DNA of 64,000 bases from Duffyella gerundensis (GCF_001517405.1 NZ_LN907828.1:248001-312000); one strand, 5' to 3'. Positions 22,886 to 31,129 are shown, counted from the first letter of the stretch. Made by a program: numbers and translations. Notes: a model not told the origin generated them from the letters alone.

Positions 22886-24142
22886 TTACTGCGGGCCACC
22901 AGATCGGGCATCGGTGCTCTCTGCGCGCGGCTGCGCCAGCCGGGCAAAATCGGATCCTGCCGGATGCTGGTAAATTTGCAGCTCAAAGTAACGGGCCATC
23001 GCATAGATATACTCAAAAATCGCCGCCTGGGTATTTTCATAATCGGCCCAGAAAATAGATGAGGTAAAGCAGTAGATTTCTACCGGCAAGCCATCCGGTG
23101 ACGGCTTTAACGGACGCACCACGATATACATCTCTTTTTTAATATCTTCACGCTGGGCCAGCCAGGCGGTCAGAAATTTACGGAATACCATCAGGTTGGT
23201 GATACCGTTCTCCATAAACCAGCGATCGCCGACTGCGCTGATATCACGCCCATCCAGCAGCTCAGTGATGGATTCGCTGGCGATGCGGATCTGGCTCATC
23301 GCCAGCAGCATCTCCTGGTTCACAAAGGTGATCGACTTCTGATCAAGATAAAAACTGCGCATGATACGGCGCGCGCCCGAAGAGAACATCGCCTGCCAGT
23401 TGGTGTAGGTCTCGGTGAGGAAATTCTTGGTCGGAATGCGCGAAATGGTGTTATCCCAGTTGCGAATGGTGATGGTATGCAGCGCAATATCGATCACCTC
23501 GCCACTGATATTTCTATCCGGCATCTCAATCCAGTCGCCCAGCTGTAGCACATCGTTGGACGAGAGCTGAATATTCGCCACCAGCGACAGCAGGGTATGT
23601 TGGAAAATCAACATCAGCACCGCGGCGACCGCACCCAGCGAGGAGATAATAATCGCCGGTGACTTGTTGGACATAATTGCCAGAATCATGATCGCGGCGA
23701 TAATATGCACCAGGATTTTGCCAATCTGGATATAGCCTTTGATCGAGTGATTTTTACGCTTCGATTTGCGCGAATAGGAGTTGTTAACAATCTCCAGCAC
23801 TTCATTGAAGAAGATCGACAAATAAACAAAAAACAGGATGCCGCAGATAGTTTGAATCGCAACTTTCAGATTTTCAGGCAGGCCTGGCATAAACTGCAAG
23901 AAATTGTAGACCACAATCACCGGCACAAAATTCGACAGCTTCTGAGAGAGGCGGACATCTTTATCCAGCGGAACGCCCTGTTTATGGCTGCTGAAAAAGA
24001 CCTTTCTGATCACTTTGACGATGAAAAATTTGCAGATCAGGTGAGTAACCATCCCGGCCATAATCAGCAACAGCAGGCTGACGCTGACTGACAGCACCCT
24101 GTTTCCCTCAATAAAATTCATCAAACTTTGAATGTAATGCAT
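22886..24142 (-). CDS. ybdG: MscS-family mechanosensitive channel, YbdG-like
   Basis: This 418-residue inner-membrane channel has TM segments near residues 15-38, 70-95 and 130-150, and a pore-lining TM3 (AIIISSLGAVAAVLMLIFQH). A MscS beta domain follows with LQLGDWIEMPDRNISGEVID and ISRIPTKNFLTETYTNWQAM. The soluble C-terminal domain VYCF-like part is long. Length and order match YbdG (miniconductance channel MscM). The frame runs to a GTG at 24151, but the ATG at 24140-24142 gives MHYIQSLMNF and is preferred. It protects against hypo-osmotic shock. Confidence 0.88.
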   Translation of the reverse strand: MHYIQSLMNFIEGNRVLSVSVSLLLLIMAGMVTHLICKFFIVKVIRKVFFSSHKQGVPLDKDVRLSQKLSNFVPVIVVYNFLQFMPGLPENLKVAIQTICGILFFVYLSIFFNEVLEIVNNSYSRKSKRKNHSIKGYIQIGKILVHIIAAIMILAIMSNKSPAIIISSLGAVAAVLMLIFQHTLLSLVANIQLSSNDVLQLGDWIEMPDRNISGEVIDIALHTITIRNWDNTISRIPTKNFLTETYTNWQAMFSSGARRIMRSFYLDQKSITFVNQEMLLAMSQIRIASESITELLDGRDISAVGDRWFMENGITNLMVFRKFLTAWLAQREDIKKEMYIVVRPLKPSPDGLPVEIYCFTSSIFWADYENTQAAIFEYIYAMARYFELQIYQHPAGSDFARLAQPRAESTDARSGGPQ

Positions 24143-24900
24143 GATAACCACGTACGAAAAATGTAAGGGGCGAATTCAACCACAGTGCGGCGCGGATTGT
24201 TACGCGTCGAATGCGTTTAGCCCTGCTGGCGGGCAGTTTCACCAGCCTGAACGGTAGAGAAATCGATAAAAGTGGGTGCTTTCGCCTGGTGATGACTTTT
24301 ATCAGCGCAATGCCACCTTGCGGGAATCAGATAAAGCCATTGCTGACTCTCTCCTCCGATATAACGATGGCTGCGTAATCACCCGCTCAGCCACGTCGGC
24401 ATCAAGATGGCTGCCCCTTAATTCAACACGTGCGATTATTCAGTGAAAGGGCGTGTATTTTTTCAGCGCTAATGACGAGCTTCACCGCATTATGGGGGAA
24501 TGGAAAGTCTGGGCAGGTTAATGAGCACTGATTTCTCTGGCAGCTTCAGCAGCAATGAAAAACACAGATGTTTGCTCGTGAGCCGTTGTTTCAGTTTACG
24601 TCCGCTTTGTGCCAGAAGCGGATGTTGTCGCCTTACTCGAATTAGATAGGTATGCTTAAAAATTTTTATGGCATATGCAAAAGGTTCGTAGGATAAAACT
24701 CACAAGGAAAAGCGATGACAATCATACTGGCCTACTCCAAAAAAAACTGACTGGCGGCCTTAATGTCATTATTGTCAGGATGCCCGTCGCAGGTCGTCAT
24801 GAGGATGCTGTGCCTGAAGCCTGTTTTGCGATCAAGCCTTGTGCCGAAAATTTTAGCGGGTACGGTGCATCAATAAAGCTGCTCAGACAAAGAGAGAATT
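24143..24900. other. 758-base gap with coding remnants and a half element
   Basis: There is no intact gene. A second-hairpin copy of the dispersed element lies at 24600-24624 (TCCGCTTTGTGCCAGAAGCG). Protein-like fragments remain, such as DDFYQRNATLRESDKAIADS (around 24290-24350) and VYFFSANDELHRIMGEWKVW ending at a stop near 24520. They are separated by stops in the same region, suggesting a decayed gene of unknown identity. An 80-codon frame at 24675-24917 shows no convincing features. Confidence 0.35.
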
Positions 24901-25314
24901 ATGGCGAACATTATTGACGATAACTGGATTAGGGTATCTGTGATATCAGCAATATTTAGTAGTCTCGTGGGTTCATTACTGGTTTTAACCTATCTTTCAC
25001 TGGGGAAAAGCAGTGCCCCGGTAATGGGCCTCATATTTACTTATTTTTTCATCGTTACGATGAGTATTATTGGGACCACGATGGGATCAATAATAATCGG
25101 CATGCCATTAGCGATGGTTTCGAAGCGATTTTATCCTGATGCTGCCCTGAAGGGGAGCTTTTTTATCGTGTGCTCTGTGCTCATCATGTGGCTGTTTATA
25201 CTGGCATGGCCTGTTATCAGGATATGTGAAGCGTCTTATTCGGATATTTTGCTTTTAAGCCCTTATGCTTTCTGTTCAGCTGCCGCACTTGCTTATCTGG
25301 TTTACCGGGAATGA
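24901..25314 (+). CDS. Small four-helix membrane protein, unrecognised
   Basis: This 137-residue protein has four hydrophobic segments (about residues 10-32, 42-68, 84-105 and 112-133). The third starts after a positive loop MVSKRFYPDAALKG. AAAGAGAGAATT precedes the ATG. I do not recognise the family. It is lower in GC than the core genes. It stands alone between the YbdG-like gene and an orphan lipoprotein gene. Possible roles (small permease subunit, immunity membrane protein) are guesses. Confidence 0.6.
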   Translation: MANIIDDNWIRVSVISAIFSSLVGSLLVLTYLSLGKSSAPVMGLIFTYFFIVTMSIIGTTMGSIIIGMPLAMVSKRFYPDAALKGSFFIVCSVLIMWLFILAWPVIRICEASYSDILLLSPYAFCSAAALAYLVYRE

Positions 25315-25541
25315 TGCGTATACATCAGGTAGTGCAGACCGAAGGTAAACGGCGAACGCGCAGCCTGGCATGAACGCTATTCAGCATATTTAATGTTTTT
25401 CCGGGCTCATGCATTTTGCAGCAAAGCCCGCATTTGATTTTATATCTGCCCACACATCACAATTCCTCCGTGGTGCGGAGCAAAATCGCTAGTGTCATCA
25501 CTTTATATATACGCCTGAAGTAGAGGTCAGCCTGTGGTTGA

Positions 25542-26147
25542 TTACCATCCTATCGACTTGCACCGGCTGAATTCAGTCTGTGAAACAATGAGCGCCATAT
25601 GGTTTTCTGCCATGCACTGTTTAAAAACTTCGTTTTTGTAATCCCCTGCCTGTAAACCCAGCAGGGTGTTGGTCCGTTCCGCTGCGCTTTTTTCAATGTA
25701 ATAGCCACAATTTTCTTTTAAATACTTAGAGTTATCGCTTCCGGAAATCGACCGTCTCAGCTGGGCTTCAATTGAATTAACTGACTTATCCTGGGGTACG
25801 GCTTTTGCTGATTTCAAGCCAGAATAGAGTGGGTTGACCAGTAACTTCTGTGCAAATCGTTGATTTTCGGCGGTTAAATGGCCGGTTTTACACAACTGCA
25901 GATAGACCTGCGAAAGGCGTTGCTCCTCAGCGTCGGCAGCATGAGTGCATTCTTCCTGGACTTGTTCATCAGACTTAGCCGGATGTTTTTCAGTGGTTCT
26001 CCAGTAACTATTTTTAAAGTCCGGAACCGTGCCTTCAAAGCTGCCAAAAGGGCACAATGCACTGGCACAACCCAGTAAAAACATGGGTACGCACGTCAGC
26101 ATTAGAATACGTAACAGAGGAAAGGCTTTAATACTGCTTTTATTCAT
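25542..26147 (-). CDS. Putative lipoprotein, unrecognised
   Basis: This 201-residue protein has a lipoprotein signal: hydrophobic LLRILMLTCVPMFLLGC with Cys27 as the lipidated residue (lipobox FLLGC). The mature part has several cysteines (ALCPFG, EECTHAADAEE, YLQLCKTGH, ENCGYYIEK, FKQCMAENH, SRCKSIGW) and helical amphipathic stretches. This cysteine-rich pattern suggests disulfides in the periplasm. I know of no family match. There are no operon partners. Confidence 0.65.
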   Translation of the reverse strand: MNKSSIKAFPLLRILMLTCVPMFLLGCASALCPFGSFEGTVPDFKNSYWRTTEKHPAKSDEQVQEECTHAADAEEQRLSQVYLQLCKTGHLTAENQRFAQKLLVNPLYSGLKSAKAVPQDKSVNSIEAQLRRSISGSDNSKYLKENCGYYIEKSAAERTNTLLGLQAGDYKNEVFKQCMAENHMALIVSQTEFSRCKSIGW

Positions 26148-26387
26148 ATCATCTCATTTTATTTAGCTTCGGAGAGAAGGTAGGGATAATATAATTATTT
26201 TGACGGACTGCGTTCAGATGAGGCCCGGTCTTCTGCACAGAGTAACATAATCGGGGCAGACCTCGCTTTTTAGGGCAAGTTTGCATATCGATCTAAGTGA
26301 GGAAGGGGGCATGATATTTTATCAATTCTCACTCTCACGCTGGCTGCGCGCTATTCTGTTTCCTGCCTGCACCTTTGCTGCGTGTTG

Positions 26388-27380
26388 TCAGAGTGTGGCC
26401 TCATTCACTAATTCCAGATAACGGTAATCCGATATATTTCTGCCGCTCACTACGCAGACGACCTTACGTCCACTCAGTTCTTTTGCATAGCGAAGGACTG
26501 CCGCAATTGCAGGTGCTCCCGAAGGTTCAATGACATGGCTGTGCTGATTCAGCATTAACAGCATCGCTGCTTTAATCCCGGTTTCTGAAACAAGAAGAAC
26601 ACGATCAACGCGGTCGCGTACCAGGGGCCAGGTCATGGCTTCAGGCTCAATATAGCCACTGATGCCTTCGGCGATTGACGGGTTTAATTCCACTGGAATT
26701 GTTTCGCCCGCTTCTTTCCAGTGTGCAAAGGTCGGGCTGGCTTCACTTTGTATGGCCCAGACTTCGGCTGCAGGGTTAATAGCTTTGACTGCCGTCGCAA
26801 TACCTGACGCCAGCCCGCCACCGCCAATATTCACGAGAATGACGTCAGCGTCTGCCCAGTCTTCCATTATTTCCAGTCCGACCGTGCCGGCTCCGGCTAT
26901 CATCTGCTCATTATCGTAGGCGGAGACAAACGTCGCGCCGGACTCCTGCGCGGCCACAATCGCGGCCTGTCTCGCCTCTTCAATATTTTCAAAAAACGTA
27001 ACCTGAGCACCATAGCTTTTCATTGCGGAGACCTTAATTGGGTCTGCTGAACAGGGCAGAAATATGGACACCGGTACGCCTGCTGCGTGACCCGCGCAGG
27101 CAAGCCCCAGTCCATGATTTCCCGCCGTCGGGGCAATTACGCCAGCAATGCGCTGGTCTGTATTAAGACTGGCAACGACGTTTGCAGCCCCCCTAATTTT
27201 AAAGCTACCCGTATGCTGGAGATTCTCCATCTTGAGCCTGACCTCCGCTTCGGCAAGAGCAGACAGCGCCTGCGAAGGTTCCAGCGGGGTTCTGCAAACC
27301 GTTGTTTTGATGCGCGCGGAGGCAGCATAAATGGCCTTCAGCGTGACACTGTCGATTGGTCTTTGAGTGTGGTTTGTCAT
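26388..27380 (-). CDS. Threonine/serine dehydratase (PLP fold type II)
   Basis: This 330-residue cytosolic enzyme deaminates L-threonine or L-serine to 2-oxobutyrate or pyruvate. The PLP lysine is Lys61 in HTGSFKIRGAANVV, the phosphate-binding glycine loop is NIGGGGLASG (186-189), and TAGNHGLGLA (about 86-95) and a C-terminal SGRNIS segment are present. It lacks the ACT-like regulatory domains of biosynthetic IlvA, so it resembles catabolic TdcB or degradative EutB/ThadH types. It is divergent from an ArsR-type regulator with a dyad between them. Confidence 0.88.
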   Translation of the reverse strand: MTNHTQRPIDSVTLKAIYAASARIKTTVCRTPLEPSQALSALAEAEVRLKMENLQHTGSFKIRGAANVVASLNTDQRIAGVIAPTAGNHGLGLACAGHAAGVPVSIFLPCSADPIKVSAMKSYGAQVTFFENIEEARQAAIVAAQESGATFVSAYDNEQMIAGAGTVGLEIMEDWADADVILVNIGGGGLASGIATAVKAINPAAEVWAIQSEASPTFAHWKEAGETIPVELNPSIAEGISGYIEPEAMTWPLVRDRVDRVLLVSETGIKAAMLLMLNQHSHVIEPSGAPAIAAVLRYAKELSGRKVVCVVSGRNISDYRYLELVNEATL

Positions 27381-27397
27381 AATATGTGCTCAGAAGT

Positions 27398-27419
27398 TAT
27401 ATAGTAAAATAACTATATA
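27398..27419. promoter_or_regulatory. Palindrome between dehydratase and ArsR-type regulator
   Basis: TATATAGT-AAAATA-ACTATATA is a perfect 8-base dyad with a 6-base spacer. It begins 18 bases upstream of the dehydratase ATG and ends 13 bases upstream of the regulator ATG. It is the only strong dyad in this 52-base divergent gap. It is probably the operator through which the regulator controls both genes. Confidence 0.65.
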
Positions 27420-27432
27420 GGAAAATGGCTAT

Positions 27433-27771
27433 ATGAACAATCCTGAGACATCAATGGCAGACCTTTTCCGCGCCCTCGGCAATGAGCACCGGCTCGTGAT
27501 GGTGGAGTGGCTTTCCGATCCCAGGTCACATTTTCCGGAACAGCAGGATGGCGACCTGGTTGAGGATGGGGTGTGTGTCGGGTTTATCACCGAAAAGATT
27601 GGTCTCAGTCAGCCGACCGTGACAGGCCATCTTCAGATTCTGGCTAAGGCCGGTATAGTGACATCGAAACGTATCAAGAACTGGGTGTTCTATAAACTCG
27701 AACGTCAGCGGATGGATGAAGCAATCGCAATGCTGTCGGGATATGGGAAGCTTGAGATGGGTCCATATTAA
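27433..27771 (+). CDS. ArsR-family winged-helix regulator
   Basis: This 112-residue protein has an ArsR/SmtB-like winged helix (residues about 8-95): LFRALGNEHRLVMVEWLSDP, FITEKIGLSQPTVTGHLQIL and the wing KRIKNWVFYKLER. The recognition helix is SQPTVTGHL. No CxC-type metal site in helix 3 is apparent (a single Cys in DGVCVGF), so it may not sense metals. The inserted loop of about 15 residues between the first helices is unusual. It is divergent from the threonine dehydratase and probably regulates it. Confidence 0.85.
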   Translation: MNNPETSMADLFRALGNEHRLVMVEWLSDPRSHFPEQQDGDLVEDGVCVGFITEKIGLSQPTVTGHLQILAKAGIVTSKRIKNWVFYKLERQRMDEAIAMLSGYGKLEMGPY

Positions 27772-27791
27772 CAGCCATAACCGGGCAGAAT

Positions 27792-27974
27792 ATGCATAAC
27801 GAAGGAAGCAAAACCGGTAAGCATGTACATTTTGTTGATGGTGTCCCCGCCCTTCAGATGGATATATTAAATCAACTTTATCTGTCGTCATCTTATGCAA
27901 AACTGCAGTTTAAACCTCAAACCCCCCCCTGGCTGACAACCATCCTGAAGGTCCGGAGGTGCTTTTCCTCATAG
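27792..27974 (+). CDS. Short open frame running into a repeat element, unrecognised
   Basis: This 60-codon frame reads GKHVHFVDGVPALQMDILNQ followed by LYLSSSYAKLQFKPQTPPWL, which looks protein-like. It ends inside the dispersed element that starts at about 27958. It may be the stub of a larger gene cut by that element or by deletion. The ATG at 27792 has weak ribosome-binding support. I cannot name it. Together with the element it is the only content of the 27772-28267 gap. Confidence 0.3.
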   Translation: MHNEGSKTGKHVHFVDGVPALQMDILNQLYLSSSYAKLQFKPQTPPWLTTILKVRRCFSS

Positions 27975-28024
27975 CGGATATGGGCAAACGTGTAAGCCCG
28001 CTTTGTGCCAGAAGCGGACATTGG
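27958..28024 (+). repeat. Two-hairpin element, left flank of the exported cassette
   Basis: The first hairpin is partly eroded (GTGCTTTTCCTCATAGCGGA). The second is well kept (CCCGCTTTGTGCCAGAAGCG + GAC, 27998-28020). The orientation matches the other copies. It lies about 240 bases upstream of the FGE-like gene. Confidence 0.75.
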
Positions 28025-28267
28025 CAGTTTTCCTGCTATGCCCCTTTAATGGCAATTTCAAGCTGTGAGTGAAGATGCTGTTGAATTGCAGCTTACAACC
28101 TGTACCGGTCAGTCAGTATAAAAGGGCTGAAAGTCAGGTATTGCCGTAAGGAATTTCAGAACTTACTTACTTAATATTTCTAACTTTAAATCCATCTGGT
28201 TGCTAAAGTCTGGCGATGCTGGAAATCAGCTATGTGAATGCCCATATCAATCAGCCAGGATGGCTCT

Positions 28268-29101
28268 GTGAAAAATAAAATCCTCTTTCTGCTGTCTGTC
28301 TTTTCCGCCTTTGCCGCTGCAACACAATCCCCTGATGAAATCGTGGTGGCCGGAGGTAGATATTATGCCGGTAACGTTTTTGGCCAACATGACTATGCAG
28401 CACACGCCAACATCACGCTGAATACCTTCTGGATCATGCGTACTGAAATTACCTACCGGCTTTATTCAGATGTTCACGAATGGGCTGTTGAGCGTGGTTA
28501 TGTATTCGGTGTCGGATGTAACGGAGCCGTTTACGAGGACTGCCGGCCGGCGGATACAGATAACGGTACACATCCGGTTACCAGTGTTGAATGGTCAGAT
28601 GCGGTGATTTTTGCAAATGCCCTGAGTGAAAAGGCAGGGCTGAGACCTGTCTATCTCAATAATAATGGCGTCCCGGCACGCGACAGTTCCCGTTACGAAT
28701 TTAAACAGGATGCCCGGGCTAATGGTTACCGCTTACCCACGGCCGAGGAATGGCAGATTGCCGCCCGTGGAGGAAAGGCCGGACTGGAAAATGGCTCGTA
28801 TGGTTTCAGATTTGCTGGCAGCAACAACGCAAATGCCGTCGCCTGGTTCCCTGACTTCAACGATCCGCATTTCGGCACTGTCCGTGTGAAAAGCCTGCGG
28901 CCTAACGCGCTCGGTCTGTATGACATGAGCGGTAACGTTTCGGAATGGGTTGATGCTTTCGACACCCTTTCCGGTGTGAAAATGTACTATTTTTGCGGCG
29001 GCAGCTTCTTGTTACATACGGGCAGTCTGACCAGCTGCGACACGCACAGTGCCGGCTACGCCCTGCCGGACACTGGCTTCAGACTGGTGCGGAAATTTTG
29101 A
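28268..29101 (+). CDS. Exported FGE/SUMF1-fold protein lacking the first catalytic cysteine
   Basis: This 277-residue protein starts from GTG at 28268, chosen because AGGA (28257-28260) sits 7 bases upstream and it yields a clean signal peptide (MKNKILFLLSVFSAFAAA). The rest is a formylglycine-generating-enzyme/SUMF1 domain: GGRYYAGN, HPVTSVEWSDAVIFANALSE, YRLPTAEEWQIAARGG, LGLYDMSGNVSEWVDAF, CGGSFLL and the terminal DTGFRLVRKF. In active FGE the last region reads G-G-S-x-x-C...C. Here the first Cys is Leu249 and only Cys257 remains, so Cys-to-formylglycine oxidation is unlikely. Many bacterial members are non-enzymatic binding folds. It overlaps the next gene. Confidence 0.85.
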   Translation: MKNKILFLLSVFSAFAAATQSPDEIVVAGGRYYAGNVFGQHDYAAHANITLNTFWIMRTEITYRLYSDVHEWAVERGYVFGVGCNGAVYEDCRPADTDNGTHPVTSVEWSDAVIFANALSEKAGLRPVYLNNNGVPARDSSRYEFKQDARANGYRLPTAEEWQIAARGGKAGLENGSYGFRFAGSNNANAVAWFPDFNDPHFGTVRVKSLRPNALGLYDMSGNVSEWVDAFDTLSGVKMYYFCGGSFLLHTGSLTSCDTHSAGYALPDTGFRLVRKF

Positions 29102-29646
29102 ACCTGAAAATGCCTTTTATAATGCTGACAGCCATTCTGATAAGCCTTCCGGCTTCATTACAGGCAGACACCCATATTCACCTGAAAAAGGGGCTGAACA
29201 GCATTGATTTGAATGGTGATGGCATACCAGACACCGTCTTTTCCGCGACTTACGACAATAATACTTCTCATCCCAGTGAAACTCTCAACATCTTTATCAG
29301 CCAGGAAAAAAACTGGCTTATCGTACCGGTCCCGGATGACGATGGTTTTACCTGGACCGATTTAAGGCTATCAGCATCTATCCTTAAGATAAGCGGCACA
29401 GAACTTCACCGCTATAAAGGGCGGGTTTACCTTATCAGGGCGGCCAAATATGCCGGCAGCGGTGGCGGCGGAGATCTTACCGATAAATCGCGAGTGAGGT
29501 TTTCACGATTCCGGCTGGAGCAAAATAACGACGATCCCGGGACGTCTGTTTTTTACTGGGATCCAGCAGGGATTTATCTTACTGAACAAACTTTTGATGA
29601 AGTGAATGAAGCTTTTCATATTCTGGATATGGAGAAATTTCGTTGA
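29098..29646 (+). CDS. CarG-like exported protein (carbapenem self-resistance CarG family)
   Basis: This is a 182-residue protein. The TTG at 29098 overlaps the previous stop as TTGA and gives a signal peptide with a positive N-region (MNLKMPFIMLTAILISLPAS, cleavage near SLQA). An ATG at 29110 is the alternative. The mature part has a Ca-like loop SIDLNGDGIPDTVFSATYDN, then ISQEKNWLIVPVPDDDGFTW and SGGGGDLTDKSRVRFSRFRL. I recall this pattern from CarG/CpmJ-family periplasmic proteins that protect carbapenem producers from their own antibiotic. No carbapenem biosynthesis gene is present in the window, so an antibiotic-resistance role is not implied; the family is wider. The name is from recall. 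Confidence 0.68.
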   Translation: MNLKMPFIMLTAILISLPASLQADTHIHLKKGLNSIDLNGDGIPDTVFSATYDNNTSHPSETLNIFISQEKNWLIVPVPDDDGFTWTDLRLSASILKISGTELHRYKGRVYLIRAAKYAGSGGGGDLTDKSRVRFSRFRLEQNNDDPGTSVFYWDPAGIYLTEQTFDEVNEAFHILDMEKFR

Positions 29647-30188
29647 AATGTATCACACTGATTTTGCTGTTTTTCCTACCGTTGAGCTGCAATGCGGGGC
29701 AGAAAAGTCAGTACCTTGAGCTCATACAGCAGTCACTTAATCAGCAATCTCTTTGCCTGGGTGAAAGGCAGTGGCCGGTTTCAATCAGAACAGGCACCGA
29801 CCGGTGGATTAATGCAAAAATGGAGGCGCTTGTTGATGCCGGCCTGATTACTTCTCATGTGAAAGCAGGAAGGAAAATCTGGGAGCTGACCCCATACGGT
29901 CAAGCTTCGTTCATAAAGCATCATGATTTCTGCTATGGAACCATGCGTGTCAGAACCATAAGGGCTATCTCAACAGATCACACAGGCGTTACTTATGTGA
30001 CCTTCACCTATTATATCTATGCCCTGCCCGCCTGGGCGAAGAATCACTCAGTGCGTGTTGCCAATACCGACCTCGATAATCTGGTCATGGGGATTAATTC
30101 AGTCCGCTATCAGGCCCTCTTTGATACGAACAAACAGGGAACGCCCCGTCTTATCAGTGAACCTGAACAGCTTGATCTACTGTATTAA
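29643..30188 (+). CDS. Exported protein of unknown function, third gene of the cassette
   Basis: This 181-residue protein begins at TTG 29643, again forming a TTGA overlap with the preceding stop. The signal peptide is MKCITLILLFFLPLSCNAG. The mature protein opens with a helical segment (YLELIQQSLNQQSLCLGERQ). A winged-helix-like stretch follows, MEALVDAGLITSHVKAGRKI then WELTPYGQASF. The rest is strand-rich (YVTFTYYIYALPAWAKNHSV). I know no family name. Its coupling to the FGE-like and CarG-like genes suggests that the three products act together in the periplasm. Confidence 0.75.
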   Translation: MKCITLILLFFLPLSCNAGQKSQYLELIQQSLNQQSLCLGERQWPVSIRTGTDRWINAKMEALVDAGLITSHVKAGRKIWELTPYGQASFIKHHDFCYGTMRVRTIRAISTDHTGVTYVTFTYYIYALPAWAKNHSVRVANTDLDNLVMGINSVRYQALFDTNKQGTPRLISEPEQLDLLY

Positions 30189-30340
30189 GGGATATTGTCG
30201 GATAAATCCTTTGCAAGGTTTCAAGGTTTGCTACCGCATCTTTTCCAAGAGTACTGAAACTAACGTGCCGGTAGAGAATCTTCACAACCAGTCTAGACTC
30301 TTTCTGACCGCTTCTACTTCTCATATATTTTCTGGGCTAA

Positions 30341-30410
30341 CGTCCGCTTCTCGCTCATAGCGGACATTATCCCGACGTCAGTCCGCTTTGTGCCAGAAGC
30401 GGGCACTGTC
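30341..30410 (+). repeat. Two-hairpin element, best-preserved copy, right flank of the exported cassette
   Basis: The first hairpin is GTCCGCT-(10)-AGCGGAC at 30342-30365 with loop TCTCGCTCAT. The link is ATTATCCCGACGTCA. The second hairpin GTCCGCTT-(8)-AAGCGGGC lies at 30381-30404 with loop TGTGCCAG. Both stems share the same sequence, so the halves can also cross-pair. The gap 30189-30495 otherwise holds nothing I can support. Confidence 0.9.
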
Positions 30411-30495
30411 GCCTCATGAAATTTCGATGGATGTGCTTTAGAACTCGAATGTTAGAATCACGTGGATGGCAGGTTACAAAATTTAAGGGAAGCGT

Positions 30496-30981
30496 ATGAA
30501 AATTGCTATATGTGATGCATCGGATATTCCGGAACTGGCAAGAGTTTTTGTGGAAATGGAGACGTATTACTTTAGCAGTGAGGCTGCCAGCTATGATGAA
30601 ATGTTCTCTTATCTGACTCAGAAGGTTTTATCTGCTTATTCGGGCGTGAGCGTGCTCGGAGCATGGAAAAATGGGACTCTCGTCGGATTTGCCACATTCA
30701 CATTGATGTTTCCGGCTCCCAAATGCTCCGGCCAGGCGTATATGAAAGATCTTTTCACATCAGCAGCTGTGAGAGGCCAGGGTGTAGGTAAATCGCTTAT
30801 GGGATTTATAGCGGCGTTTGCAATTGAACATGGCTGCACGAGGTTTGATTAGACGGCTGAAACAACAAACCCGAAAGCAGCTGAGTTTTACTCGTCTCTC
30901 GGGGCGTCCCTGCTCGAAGAAAAACAGTATTTCCGCTTGGATCATCAGAATTTAGTGACGTTTGCTATGCAGAATACATAA
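30496..30981 (+). pseudogene. GNAT acetyltransferase interrupted by one amber codon
   Basis: The frame starts at ATG 30496 (GGGAAGCG upstream) and runs MKIAICDASDIPELARVFVE to a TAG at 30850-30852. It continues without frameshift for 42 more codons (TAETTNPKAAEFYSSLGASL and so on) to TAA at 30979-30981. The acetyl-CoA loop VRGQGVGKSLM is intact, and the C-terminal N-P-K-A-A-E-F-Y helix, which completes every GNAT fold, lies after the amber codon. A Trp codon (TGG) is the expected ancestor at this site (RFD-W-T). The 118-residue product as it stands would be truncated and likely inactive. Confidence 0.75.
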
Positions 30982-31043
30982 TCATGAGGCCATTGGGATG
31001 TTATGTTCAATGTGGCATAACTACTCTACCGCCATGATTTTGA

Positions 31044-31111
31044 CGTCCGCTTTTCGCTCATAGTGGACATTGGCTCGCGTGTTAGTCCGCTTTGTGCCAA
31101 CAGCGGACATC
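31044..31111 (+). repeat. Two-hairpin element between two GNAT genes
   Basis: The first hairpin GTCCGCTTTTCGCTCATAGT has one stem mismatch, then GGAC. The second is GTCCGCTTTGTGCCAACAGC + GGAC (31085-31108). Same orientation as other copies. It sits 19 bases past the end of the minus-strand GNAT gene, so it could act as its transcript end. Confidence 0.8.
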
Positions 31112-31129
31112 AGTGAAAATTGCTGTGAA

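Noticed and set aside
24675..24917. 80-codon frame overlapping the start of the membrane protein gene at 24901
   Set aside because: No motif, and overlap with a better supported start behind AAAGAGAGAATT.
29098..29646. A carbapenem biosynthesis or resistance locus suggested by the CarG-like gene
   Set aside because: None of the biosynthetic car genes is visible; the CarG family is wider than producers, so only the family name is used.
2074..30852. Stop-codon reassignment or amber suppression, from two genes with in-frame TAG
   Set aside because: All other genes in the window use TAG, TGA and TAA as normal ends, and one of the two relics also has a TGA; simple decay is sufficient.
27958..31111. 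Possible CRISPR array from recurring similar sequences
   Set aside because: The repeats are irregularly spaced, contain internal hairpins in pairs, and are separated by genes; no cas genes are present.
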